Positions 46,268 through 55,691 of a stretch of DNA of 64,000 nt are shown here, piece by piece. Below the pieces are notes generated by a model. The model made no database searches. It saw only the letters and a list, made by a program, of their open reading frames with translations, and was not told the origin of the DNA. Location of the stretch: positions 248,001-312,000 of the forward strand of contig NZ_JACWFH010000007.1 in the NCBI RefSeq assembly GCF_019749255.1. The letters run 5' to 3'. Position numbers and translations under genes: made by a program. This stretch comes from Mesobacillus maritimus (GTDB lineage Bacteria; Bacillota; Bacilli; Bacillales; Cytobacillaceae). The stretch's first letter is position 1, and every line of letters begins with the position of its first letter.

Positions 46268-47536
46268 ATGTTCATTCAAAATGCAAAGTTATACGGTCAA
46301 GAAGGATTGTGGGATCTACATATAATAGAAAATAAAATTTTCAGTGTTACACCTGCTCAACAATCACCTAATCCTTCGGGTGAAAAGGTCATTGATGTTA
46401 ACGGAAAAATCGTTCTCCCTCCTTTTGTAGAACCTCATATTCATTTAGATTATGTGTTAACTGCAGGAACTCCGAGGTGGAATCAATCGGGAACCTTATT
46501 TGAAGGAATTCAAATTTGGTCAGAACGTAAAAAGGTCGTCAAGGAATCAAAAGAAGAGATTAAAAATCGAGCTTTACAAGCGCTCCACATGCAAATAAAA
46601 CATGGTGTTCAGCATGTAAGAACACATGTCGATATTACAGATCCAAGTTTACTAGGTTTAGAGGCCTTATTAGAAGTAAAGGAAGAAATCAAGCCATATG
46701 TTGATCTCCAACTTGTCGCTTTTCCACAGGAAGGGATCTATTCTTATCCAAAAGGAGATGAATTATTAGAGGAAGCCTTAAAAATGGGTGCGGATGTCGT
46801 CGGTGGTATTCCCCATTATGAATTCACACGAGAAGATGGCGTTCGTTCTGTACAAAAATCAATGGAGTTAGCCTATCGGTATGGGAAAATGGTTGATATT
46901 CACTGCGATGAGATTGACGACGAACAATCACGCTTTGTCGAAGTTGTCGCAGCAGAAGCTTATAAATTAGGGATGGGTGAATGGGTGACGGCTAGTCATA
47001 CAACAGCCATGGGGTCTTATAATGATGCTTATACTTACAAACTTTTTAAACTATTGAAGCAATCAAACATCAACTTCGTTTCCCTTCCTAAAGCCAACTT
47101 ACATTTACAAGGCAGATTTGATAGCTATCCAAAACGCCGTGGGTTAACGCGAGTAAAAGAGCTATTAGAGGCAGATATGAATGTATGTTTTGGATTGGAT
47201 TCTATCATGGATCCCTGGTACCCACTCGGTGATGGAAATCTAATGTCGGTTGTCGATACCGGATTACATGCATGTCATATGACAGGATATAACGATATTG
47301 TCTCGGCATTAAATCTCATCACAACAAATGGAGCCAAAACCTTAAATCTACTAGATACGTATGGAATCAAAGAAGGCAATCCAGCAAACCTAGTTGTCAT
47401 TGACGCAACCTCGGAGTACGATGTGATTCGATTGCAATCAACTGTCCTATATTCAATCCGAAACGGAGAAGTACTTGTTGAAACAAAACCAGCAGAAACA
47501 AAGGTGAATATGTTAAATGAATATTTAACCTTATAA
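46268..47536 (+). CDS. codA: Cytosine deaminase
   Basis: This 422-residue amidohydrolase turns cytosine into uracil and ammonia. Metal and active-site motifs are VEPHIHLDYVLTAG, DIHCDEIDDEQS, ASHTTAMGSY and FGLDSIMDPWYPLGDGN, in the order of E. coli CodA. AAAGGAGATG lies before the ATG. With codB it lets the cell use cytosine as a nitrogen source. Confidence 0.92.
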   Translation: MFIQNAKLYGQEGLWDLHIIENKIFSVTPAQQSPNPSGEKVIDVNGKIVLPPFVEPHIHLDYVLTAGTPRWNQSGTLFEGIQIWSERKKVVKESKEEIKNRALQALHMQIKHGVQHVRTHVDITDPSLLGLEALLEVKEEIKPYVDLQLVAFPQEGIYSYPKGDELLEEALKMGADVVGGIPHYEFTREDGVRSVQKSMELAYRYGKMVDIHCDEIDDEQSRFVEVVAAEAYKLGMGEWVTASHTTAMGSYNDAYTYKLFKLLKQSNINFVSLPKANLHLQGRFDSYPKRRGLTRVKELLEADMNVCFGLDSIMDPWYPLGDGNLMSVVDTGLHACHMTGYNDIVSALNLITTNGAKTLNLLDTYGIKEGNPANLVVIDATSEYDVIRLQSTVLYSIRNGEVLVETKPAETKVNMLNEYLTL

Positions 47537-47570
47537 ACTATCAACATAGGTTAAATGAGCATATATAAAA

Positions 47571-47608
47571 AGCGATCCCTTATTTACTATTGAGGGATCG
47601 CTCTTTAT
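47571..47608 (+). terminator. Terminator after codA
   Basis: AGCGATCCCT and AGGGATCGCT form a perfect 10-bp stem with CTTTATCG after it. Confidence 0.7.
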
Positions 47609-47802
47609 CGTACAAAGTTTAAAACCTTAAGACTACAGGAAATCAGTTCCCCATTTATGATCTGTAACTGTCTCCTCACCAGGTGCTGGAAGCTATGTAA
47701 CAGTATAACAAAGGTATTAAAGGGCTTGAATTGGATGAATGGTCTTTTCCAAATGACCTTTTTAATCAATAGGTGTTCCATCAATCTCCGTTTGTCATCT
47801 CT

Positions 47803-48483
47803 TTACAAAAACTGATACAACACCGAAAGAATAACTGGTGTGATAATGGCGGCTGCGCCCATTGCTACACTTGAAACTCCGCCTTGGATAGGACCTTCTC
47901 CCATTATCTGACTAGTACCAATCGCATGAGAAACAGTTCCGATACTAAGCCCTCGTGAGAATGGCTCAGAAATGTTCATCATGGTTAGTAAAGCAGGTCC
48001 GAAAATTGCACCAAATAGACCTGAGGCAACGACTAAAGCCGCGGCTAATGTAGGATCACCGCCAATTATTTGAACGGTCTCAATGGCCACTGGGGTCGTA
48101 ACAGCCTTCACCGCAGAAGCCGCCTGTATGTTTTCAGATAAATGGAATGCCCTGGATAACCATACAGCAGAAACGATGGATGAAAGCGTCCCGATAATCA
48201 ATCCTACAATAGCTGGCATCAATTTTTGCTTAATAATGTCTTTATTTTTATACAATGGAACTGCAAGAGCAACAGTGGCGGGACCTAGCAATGCGGTAAT
48301 CCATTCTTTTGCAGGTGTGTAGGCATCATAACTTATTCCTGAGAAATGAAAGATGCAAATCATGATAATCGTTGTGGTTAAAATCGGAATCGTAAACGGA
48401 GATGGGAAACGATGTGCTAATTTCCTTGCACCCATATAGATAATAATCGTTAGCAAAATATTAATGAGAGTGAGACTGTTCAT
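47803..48483 (-). CDS. lrgB: LrgB/CidB-family membrane protein
   Basis: This 226-residue protein has about seven membrane segments and the LrgB signature AASAVKAVTTPVAIE, then GTSQIMGEGPIQGG. With LrgA it forms an antiholin-like or metabolite-export pair linked to murein hydrolase activity and pyruvate transport. I chose the ATG at 48483; the longer frame from 48573 lies inside lrgA. It overlaps lrgA by 23 bases. Confidence 0.87.
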   Translation of the reverse strand: MNSLTLINILLTIIIYMGARKLAHRFPSPFTIPILTTTIIMICIFHFSGISYDAYTPAKEWITALLGPATVALAVPLYKNKDIIKQKLMPAIVGLIIGTLSSIVSAVWLSRAFHLSENIQAASAVKAVTTPVAIETVQIIGGDPTLAAALVVASGLFGAIFGPALLTMMNISEPFSRGLSIGTVSHAIGTSQIMGEGPIQGGVSSVAMGAAAIITPVILSVLYQFL

Positions 48484-48859
48484 GATAGTTTTCTTCCTTT
48501 TGTACTTTCTTAGTTGATAGAAATTGGGTAAATCCCCCTGTGACGAATAAACCGATAAAGCTACTGGCCGCAATCATCACGAATAATTGAATGCCACTTG
48601 TTTTGATCAAGCCGCCATAATCCATCAAGCCGATCGCAATGGGAATAAAAAATAACGAAAGATGTTTCAACAAGAACGAGGCCGCAACTTCGATATACCG
48701 TAACTGAACAGTTCCATTCCTCAATAAGATATATAAAAGAATCATCCCCAAGACACTAGCAGGTAAAGGTATATCTAGGAATCTCACAATATAGTTTGAA
48801 ACCTGATAGATTGCATAAAGAAAAAATAATTGTACGAAAAACATCAAAGTATGTTTCAT
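48461..48859 (-). CDS. lrgA: LrgA/CidA-family holin-like protein
   Basis: This 132-residue protein has four membrane segments and the LrgA/CidA motif IPLPASVLGMILLY, plus FFIPIAIGLMDY. It is the first gene of the pair. No LytTR/LytST regulator genes are nearby. The 90 or so bases upstream show no distinct operator. Confidence 0.87.
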   Translation of the reverse strand: MKHTLMFFVQLFFLYAIYQVSNYIVRFLDIPLPASVLGMILLYILLRNGTVQLRYIEVAASFLLKHLSLFFIPIAIGLMDYGGLIKTSGIQLFVMIAASSFIGLFVTGGFTQFLSTKKVQKEENYHEQSHSH

Positions 48860-48950
48860 CAGATCATTTCCTTTCGAGAACCAAAATAAAATTATATCAA
48901 GGATGGAGGAACAGGTCTACTTCCCCGTTCGTTTAAACGCTTTCCATATA

Positions 48951-48987
48951 AAAATCCTACTTTCAACCTTAGAAAGTAGGATTTTTG
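48951..48987. terminator. Terminator after jetC
   Basis: AAATCCTACTTT(C) and GAAAGTAGGATTT form a stem with A/T runs on both sides. Confidence 0.85.
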
Positions 48988-48995
48988 TTTAAGCT

Positions 48996-51900
48996 TTATT
49001 GTGTAACTGCTTCATCTCCCTGATAAATCCTAAACGCAGGAACAATCGTATCTGAAACAATCTCTTTTCCTTTTTCACGAATAAAGTCCAATTTATAATA
49101 CGCATCGAAGCGTTGACTGATTTCGGTTTTCACCAGTTCAGGTGGCGTCACGACAATAAATTGGAACTTTAGTTTCTCCGCAACCGCGAAAATTGGGTCG
49201 AGAACATGCGCAGAGGCTGCTTGGCCGAATGGATTGTCAACCACTAGCGGAACCCAGCTTTGGTCTGTTTCGCCTTTAACGGATAATAGCATCATCATCA
49301 TGACCATTCGAGCAGATAGCTTTTGGCCACCACTACCGTCGGATTTTGTCTTCGAACCTTGGTTAATCGTCTGCCAGGTTGAATAATGCTCACGTTGCGG
49401 TTTTCCGTACATAAACGCATTATCTGTTCGCATGTTATACACAAGTAGTTCAGGATATCGATTTCTGAGCGAAACAAATAAAATTTGTTCATCGCTAATC
49501 AGCTGTTTGATTTCCTGATCTAATTCGCGATTATGATCATCAATGCGGTCAAATTGTTTCGTAATTTTATTTATCGCAGAAACGAAATGCTGCTTTAGAA
49601 GGGGCTCAATCTCGTCTGCTTTTTTCGGTAAGATGTCTTCTTTCAGCTGAACAAGCGGGAATGAACCTCTTTCGTTCTTCAGCTTCATTTTCGCAATCAT
49701 CGAGCGAATCGCTTCCGAAATGCCCATCACTTTCATACTCGCACGGCTTGCCCAGAAGCTTTGCGCCTTTTCTGCTCTTTCTTTATCGCGTTCTAATTGT
49801 TCTAAACCACTTTGTGAGAAACGCTTCATATTTTTCACAACGCTTTGGATATGGTGATAATGCCTTGTATCCATATGGTCCAGTGTAGTTAAAACTTCAT
49901 TTTTAAAACGGATTTCCCAATCCTTGCCTTCAATTGCAAGCTTAAGATTTCGCAATGATTGTTCAATTTTCGCATGCTTCTCTTTGCCTTCTTCTTGGAT
50001 GTTTTGATGATCATCACACCAAGCTAAGATGCATTTCTTTCCTTGAGTTCTAATCTTTTCAATATCCTCATCGGTAAAACTAGCTGCTTCCTCTTTTAGG
50101 ACAACAGATAATGTAAACAAATCGCCTTCATAATTCGTGATATTGCTTTCTGTTTCTTTTTGTTGTTTCTCTGTGTCCTTAATCTCTTTCTTGGTTAGCT
50201 TCGTTTGGTCTTTGATTTCAACTTCTTTAACCTCTAAATCATGCTCTTCCCATTCTTCTGGCTGTTTCTCGTGCTTGGCAACCTTCTTCCCTGCCTTTTC
50301 ACGCTGTTCAATTGAATGCTTTAAGGACGTTTCCGCCACTGTTACCGCAGTTCCCTGCTCACGTTCTTCTTTTTCAGCTGCCTTTACTTCTTTACTAGCA
50401 GTTTGCAACATGTTCTCTAGAATACTTATCGGTTCATCAGGCTCGGCTACATCTTTCCAATCCTCATTAATTGCTTTTAGTTTTTTCTCTAGTTTCTTTT
50501 GCTGCTTTTGTTCTGACTCTTTTGTTGCTTGAATTTTGATTAATTCGCTTGCCTGTTCTTCTTTTGATTTGTGAAGCTGTTTGAGCTCATCAATGCTCCC
50601 ATTGATTTCCTCTAAAACATGAGAGGATAAGCGTGGCACCTCTTCAGTCGCATCCGCTTTTTCCTCAGCAGGGAATGATGCTTCTTCAATAAAGAAAGAG
50701 ATTCCCTTTATACTTTGTTCTGTCGTGAGTTTCCATTCCACGTATGTTTGATTCCACTCGTTCTGGAGATTTACGACTGTTTCAAACTCACTAGCGATCT
50801 CTTCTTGTTGCTTAATTAATGATTCATGTTGTTTTTCTTTCTCTTGTTTGACACGCTTATTTTCTTGATGCAGCTCTTTTTCGCTTTCAAACGCCGTTAA
50901 GGTTTCCACATCTTTTGTTAGCTTTTCAACCTTTTGCTTCGCTTTTTTTCGTTGTTCTTTAAGCTGTAGCTGCAATTCTTTTTCTTTCTCTTGTTGGGCC
51001 GTAACTTCTTGAAGCTTTGTTTTCTTCGCAGCGAGCGCATTTTGTTCTTGTCCTAGAGATCTTTCCATTTCACTAGAAAGGTCATTGGCTAAAAATCGAT
51101 CAATTTCCTTTAATATTCCACGTAAGGAAGCTTCCGTTTTCTCAATCTCTTCTAGTGTTTCTTTCTTTTCACCTAGTTGTTTCGCAATCTGAATTTTCCA
51201 GTGGGTAAACTGATTTTTATCCGTTAACAGCTCATGCTCGGTTCCATTAACCATTACAAAAGCAGACTCTTGATTTTCCCCATTCATTTCCTCGCGCATA
51301 AAAATCGGAACCGGACTCTTATACATTCTACCTGTAAGAATCTGTTGGTTGATTTTTTGCCATCGCTGTCCGCTAACGACTAATCCGTATGGAAGCAGAG
51401 GGTACGTCATAAGCGATTTTGCCATTTCTTCTTGACTTAGGGATTGAAGAAATTGAGTTCCATAAAAAACATCGATGCCTGTCTTCTCATCAATCCATTC
51501 CTTCAATTCTTTCACATCTTTATTGGCGACCCAAAATGGCTCATCGTTTAATGAATGATCAAGCTGGGTTTCCCAAAGCTCTTTCTTCAATTCCTCCGCC
51601 TGCTGACGGTTCTCAGAAAGTAGCTCCTCTATTTGTAAACTGTACTTCGATAATAGCGCATTGGTAAGAGGTGCTGTTACTTCCGCTAGTAAACCATGAA
51701 GCTTATCAACTAGTTTTCCTTCTTTTTGCTTTTGCAGTTCTTTGGCTTCGGTTAATTCCTGACATTTTTCCTCTGAAGTCTCAATCGATTGAACAAGTGT
51801 TCCGTGTTGCGTTGCTAATTCATTTTGCTTTTCATTCGAGGCTTTCTCTTTTGCTTGCAAGTCGGTTAATTGCTTTTCTTTATCCTCAATTTGTTTCGAA

Positions 51901-53462
51901 AGACTCTCAATAAAACCGGTTAAATCGTAGGTTAAACGATCTCCGAATTCCTTGATAAGCGTTGCTTCCTTCGATTCAAAGGTATGGATTTGAGTATAGA
52001 GGAAATCAATCTCGGTTTTCAGCTTGGCAATTTCGGTTGTCTTTTGTTTATCCTGTTTCGACAGCTCTGTGGCTTTTTTCTTTAAAAACTTTTGATAGCC
52101 AAAATACTGCTTAATGTTTTCTTTTATCGCTAAGGAGGATTCTTCCCATTGCTTGGCTGCTTCTGCTTTGATTTCATCCATACGTTGGTTGACTTGCTCT
52201 AAGCCACTATTTTGCTCTAATTTCGCAATCTGTTGCGAAAGGGCGCGAATGCTTTGCTCGTTTTCACTCCACTCTTTTAATAAAACTAGAAAAGCGAGCT
52301 CGTCTTTACGGTCCTGTTTTGCTTGTACAACCTCTTGTAACGCTTCATGCTTTTTCTGTTCTTCTGCTAACTTTTTCTCCCAATCGCGTACCTCGCGATG
52401 CGCTTTGGCGTACTCTAAGTTATCTTTTTGGAAGCGTAACTCGTCTTGCTTCACCATTAATTTTTCAAGGTCTTTTTCTAACTTAACAAGTGTTTCCCGT
52501 TCTGCTTGTAACAAATGCTCTAGTGCTCCAAGCAATTGTTGTCCAACCTTGATGCTTTCATCGATCACTTCTTTATGCTGAATTCCAGTTACTAAGTGGT
52601 CTTCAAACGGAACAATGTCTTCTAAAAACTCTTTATGTGCTTGCTCACGTTTTAACAGCACTGGAAGGTCTTTGGCAATACTCGCCTGACTTTTAAATAT
52701 CTCCACAAGATCGTTCTTTTGGTGCTCGGTGCGATGCAACACTTGACTGACCGTTGGGATGATTCGCTTTTGGAACAGCGAATGATCATCTTCGGCGCCT
52801 TCGAAGTATTTGCCAACGCCACCTTCGTCTTTATTAATGTCCTTTAAGATATCCCAATCTTTGCGATCAATTCCATACGTATCAAGGATGCGATAATGCT
52901 TCTTTGTATCACGGTAAACGTCATAACCATTCCATTTTAAATAGTCTTTCAAGCCCTCAGTATCAGCCACTTCTTCATTTTCTAAAAGGGGGATATGCTC
53001 AAGGCCTGCTTCTTCCTGGCGCTCAAATTCTCTTGTATAAAAAGTGATGTTCGGAAGAATTTTCGCTTCTTGTTCTAAGGTTTTCTTCTCAGTTTCGCCT
53101 TCCTCACTCATCGAGATCCGCTGCTCGGCGGAGAACATCCCGCCCGTGATGAGATGTCTATGGTCGGCGCCGTCTAATTCCCACTGAATCACCACATGAA
53201 AGGTGTACGGAATAAACTGCTCTTTATGATTAAAAAAGAACTGCTGATAATAACGGTTATTTTGTTTACCCCACGAAGTTCCTGGCTTCAGGATTTGGAA
53301 GATGGTTTGTAAAAATACCCCTTTACCGCCTCCATTCATCATTGAAATCAACCCATTGGTGGATGTATTTTCATTATGAAAATTGAATGTGGTATCTTTG
53401 TATTGCTTTTGCATGCCATCATACTTGAGACCAACAATTCTAATTCGATTGATTTTCGGCAT
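48996..53462 (-). CDS. jetC: Wadjet SMC-like ATPase JetC
   Basis: This 1488-residue SMC-type protein has ATPase halves at both ends and a coiled coil of about 1000 residues between (roughly 300-1330). The Walker A at residues 44-48 reads GGGKG, with Gly where Ser/Thr is normal. The ABC signature is GSGGQKLSARM (about 1376), and Walker B is PLVVDNPFG (Asp about 1409) with Asn where the catalytic Glu usually stands. JetC with JetA and JetB forms a MukBEF-like motor that extrudes plasmid DNA. It overlaps jetB by 23 bases. It is the last gene of the operon. Confidence 0.87.
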   Translation of the reverse strand: MPKINRIRIVGLKYDGMQKQYKDTTFNFHNENTSTNGLISMMNGGGKGVFLQTIFQILKPGTSWGKQNNRYYQQFFFNHKEQFIPYTFHVVIQWELDGADHRHLITGGMFSAEQRISMSEEGETEKKTLEQEAKILPNITFYTREFERQEEAGLEHIPLLENEEVADTEGLKDYLKWNGYDVYRDTKKHYRILDTYGIDRKDWDILKDINKDEGGVGKYFEGAEDDHSLFQKRIIPTVSQVLHRTEHQKNDLVEIFKSQASIAKDLPVLLKREQAHKEFLEDIVPFEDHLVTGIQHKEVIDESIKVGQQLLGALEHLLQAERETLVKLEKDLEKLMVKQDELRFQKDNLEYAKAHREVRDWEKKLAEEQKKHEALQEVVQAKQDRKDELAFLVLLKEWSENEQSIRALSQQIAKLEQNSGLEQVNQRMDEIKAEAAKQWEESSLAIKENIKQYFGYQKFLKKKATELSKQDKQKTTEIAKLKTEIDFLYTQIHTFESKEATLIKEFGDRLTYDLTGFIESLSKQIEDKEKQLTDLQAKEKASNEKQNELATQHGTLVQSIETSEEKCQELTEAKELQKQKEGKLVDKLHGLLAEVTAPLTNALLSKYSLQIEELLSENRQQAEELKKELWETQLDHSLNDEPFWVANKDVKELKEWIDEKTGIDVFYGTQFLQSLSQEEMAKSLMTYPLLPYGLVVSGQRWQKINQQILTGRMYKSPVPIFMREEMNGENQESAFVMVNGTEHELLTDKNQFTHWKIQIAKQLGEKKETLEEIEKTEASLRGILKEIDRFLANDLSSEMERSLGQEQNALAAKKTKLQEVTAQQEKEKELQLQLKEQRKKAKQKVEKLTKDVETLTAFESEKELHQENKRVKQEKEKQHESLIKQQEEIASEFETVVNLQNEWNQTYVEWKLTTEQSIKGISFFIEEASFPAEEKADATEEVPRLSSHVLEEINGSIDELKQLHKSKEEQASELIKIQATKESEQKQQKKLEKKLKAINEDWKDVAEPDEPISILENMLQTASKEVKAAEKEEREQGTAVTVAETSLKHSIEQREKAGKKVAKHEKQPEEWEEHDLEVKEVEIKDQTKLTKKEIKDTEKQQKETESNITNYEGDLFTLSVVLKEEAASFTDEDIEKIRTQGKKCILAWCDDHQNIQEEGKEKHAKIEQSLRNLKLAIEGKDWEIRFKNEVLTTLDHMDTRHYHHIQSVVKNMKRFSQSGLEQLERDKERAEKAQSFWASRASMKVMGISEAIRSMIAKMKLKNERGSFPLVQLKEDILPKKADEIEPLLKQHFVSAINKITKQFDRIDDHNRELDQEIKQLISDEQILFVSLRNRYPELLVYNMRTDNAFMYGKPQREHYSTWQTINQGSKTKSDGSGGQKLSARMVMMMMLLSVKGETDQSWVPLVVDNPFGQAASAHVLDPIFAVAEKLKFQFIVVTPPELVKTEISQRFDAYYKLDFIREKGKEIVSDTIVPAFRIYQGDEAVTQ

Positions 53463-54186
53463 GCTCTTCCTCCTCAGTTGTTACTAATTTCTTAAACATT
53501 TCGTAGCGATCATAATCATGGTACAAGTATTCAATCCGCTCAAATAACTCTTGCTTAGGGATTGCTTTTGGAATTTCGTCACGGTCAAGTACGACAATTA
53601 ATCCTTCCGTCTCTAACAAGCGCATCGCTGTTGTAATCAACCCGATTCTTGTACGGCGATTGGCTTTTTTTACCCCAAAATCATCGGTGTCCACTTCCAT
53701 GTACTTCCACGTGGTGACAACTTCCTTCATATCGATTTTTTCAGCTTCACCGAAGGAAGGGTTGTTTTTAAGCATGTTATCCCAGTTCATAATGAGTTCA
53801 TTCACTTGCCGTTCTAATGCGTAAAAGCTGATTCCTTCACGTTGCGAACGTATTTTCGCTGCCTGGTTCCGGTCGATGCTTGCTAAAAACGACATGATCA
53901 CCACACTAATCAGATGAAAGTGTTTTTTCGTTTCAATCTGCTTGTGCTTGTCTTTCATATGAGTAAAATTCGTCGCAAACACGGAGCCTGTTGGCTGGAC
54001 GACCAATTGAATCCGTTTTGCCGACTCGATGATATATGTACCAGATTCGTCTGCTAGTAACAGAACGGTCTGTCTCACTTCTGGATCAAAATACGTCTGG
54101 AAGTGCTCACTATTTTCATCAATGACTTTCTCTTTTAAAAGCGTAAAGTAAACAGCAGACGCTTTTTTGATGGTTTCCGCACTCAT
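53440..54186 (-). CDS. jetB: Wadjet protein JetB (MksE-like)
   Basis: This 248-residue winged-helix-like protein is the small accessory subunit that binds JetA and JetC. It is encoded between jetA and jetC with 4- and 23-base overlaps, the order seen for MksF-E-B. The start at 54186 follows GGAGGAG; a longer frame from 54207 is less likely. Sequence alone is not distinctive; the assignment rests on size, fold-like pattern (RRTRIGLITTAMRLLETEGLIVVL) and position. Confidence 0.8.
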   Translation of the reverse strand: MSAETIKKASAVYFTLLKEKVIDENSEHFQTYFDPEVRQTVLLLADESGTYIIESAKRIQLVVQPTGSVFATNFTHMKDKHKQIETKKHFHLISVVIMSFLASIDRNQAAKIRSQREGISFYALERQVNELIMNWDNMLKNNPSFGEAEKIDMKEVVTTWKYMEVDTDDFGVKKANRRTRIGLITTAMRLLETEGLIVVLDRDEIPKAIPKQELFERIEYLYHDYDRYEMFKKLVTTEEEEHAENQSN

Positions 54187-55691
54187 GCTTTCTCCTCCTC
54201 TACACAAATTTTAAATGGGGTGATTTTCATGCGATGCCAGAGGAAGGGCTTTGCACTTGAATCAAACTTTGTATAAATCTTCGAACCTTCAAACACTTGA
54301 AATTGTGGATATTCCTGCATCAGTTTATAAAGCAAAATTTCACGCTCATCGTTGATGGTTTCTTCCTGTCGATGTAGTACCTGTACCTTTAGTGGTTTAC
54401 GATCAAACATCATCCATAAATCAATGGTTTCCGATTCTTCAAACCATAGGTCTTGTACCTCTAACGGCAATGTCGCTAAATCGGCTAACGAAAACTCTCC
54501 GTACGTTTGTAAAAACTGAAACACATAGCTCCAAGCTTTAATGACAGACTTCCAGTCGGTCACACGCTGGCGAGTCGTGGTTTCTTCTGTTTCTTCCTCA
54601 ACAACCACATCGGTTTCCTGAGTTTCGTCGTATTCTTGTTCTCCCCAGATCCAATCAAGCGGCAAAACAAACTCGTTCTTCGGCGAAAATAGGGGCCCCA
54701 ACACACTCTCAATAGTGTCGAAACTTTCCACGCCTTCTTTCATGAACCAGTTTTCATAAAAATGCTCTTTAAACGATACTAGACTGGTTTCCCAGAACAA
54801 TGATGGATTTTCCGCTTTTAATTTCATCTCATAGGAAATGTTTTGAATCACAAGCTTAGCAAGACGGTCATGCAACTGTCTTGTATGGCCAATCTTTTCT
54901 TTAAGAAGCGTTAATTCTTTTTGTATATAATCTTCTTCGTCATTTGTCCGGATTGTTTTTTCAATCATGGTTGTAATCGTTCGAAAATGGGTTTTCTCTT
55001 CTTCAAATTGCTTTTCAATATCTTCGCGACTGTCAGACCGTTGCCATTCTTCTTCCATGATAAGGATTTTCGGATTATTGACCATTTCCTTTTGAAAGGT
55101 GAATTCTTTTGCCAATAAGCGGTTTACACGTGAAATGAGGTGATCGAGGTTTCGCGTTGCTTTGCGGAAATTCCCATTTTTAATCAACTGCATGCTATAA
55201 AGCTGTTCAATCGAAATCGAGAATTCTTCAGCCATTTCCCTGCTCATAAAAATCATTTCTTGAGCAACATCGGTAAGCTTATAAATAATTGAACCACCTA
55301 GTTCCAGGTTTGTATACGATTCATCCATTGTGACATAGCGAAACGTCTGCGTTTCCCATGACTGTCTAATTTCATCATAGTAAAGCGTTTCAAACGGCTT
55401 ACTATACTCTTCCTTCCCCTGATACAGCAGCCCACTGGTAATCCGGTCAATTTGCTTATCATCGGCTAAAAGCTTCATTTGCTTTACCGCATCTTCGACC
55501 ATGTAGCGGATATCAGATTTTCGTCTGCTGTCATCATCATTTAATTCTTTATAGAAAATCGTCAGCAGCACTTGCATGAGAATCGTTTGGAGATAGGGTT
55601 TTAGCTCACCTACTTCCATCCCTCTTCCTAGCTCAAACAACGGATTTAAACGCTGCATCCGCTGGGCAAATCCTTCCCAAGATTCATTCAT
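54183..55691 (-). CDS. jetA: Wadjet kleisin-like protein JetA (MksF-like)
   Basis: This 502-residue helical protein with a conserved N-terminal domain (FAQRMQRLNPLFELGRG) and an acidic linker near residues 365-380 is the expected kleisin-like JetA, which bridges the JetC heads. It is preceded by GGAGGAGG, overlaps jetD by 8 bases and jetB by 4. A compact, fully overlapping four-gene unit is typical of a defence operon. Confidence 0.8.
   Translation of the reverse strand: MNESWEGFAQRMQRLNPLFELGRGMEVGELKPYLQTILMQVLLTIFYKELNDDDSRRKSDIRYMVEDAVKQMKLLADDKQIDRITSGLLYQGKEEYSKPFETLYYDEIRQSWETQTFRYVTMDESYTNLELGGSIIYKLTDVAQEMIFMSREMAEEFSISIEQLYSMQLIKNGNFRKATRNLDHLISRVNRLLAKEFTFQKEMVNNPKILIMEEEWQRSDSREDIEKQFEEEKTHFRTITTMIEKTIRTNDEEDYIQKELTLLKEKIGHTRQLHDRLAKLVIQNISYEMKLKAENPSLFWETSLVSFKEHFYENWFMKEGVESFDTIESVLGPLFSPKNEFVLPLDWIWGEQEYDETQETDVVVEEETEETTTRQRVTDWKSVIKAWSYVFQFLQTYGEFSLADLATLPLEVQDLWFEESETIDLWMMFDRKPLKVQVLHRQEETINDEREILLYKLMQEYPQFQVFEGSKIYTKFDSSAKPFLWHRMKITPFKICVEEEKA

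Noticed and set aside
47640-47760. Possible gene remnant (VTVSSPGAGSYVTV) between codA and lrgB
   Set aside because: Only 14 codons before stops in all frames; not enough to support a pseudogene.
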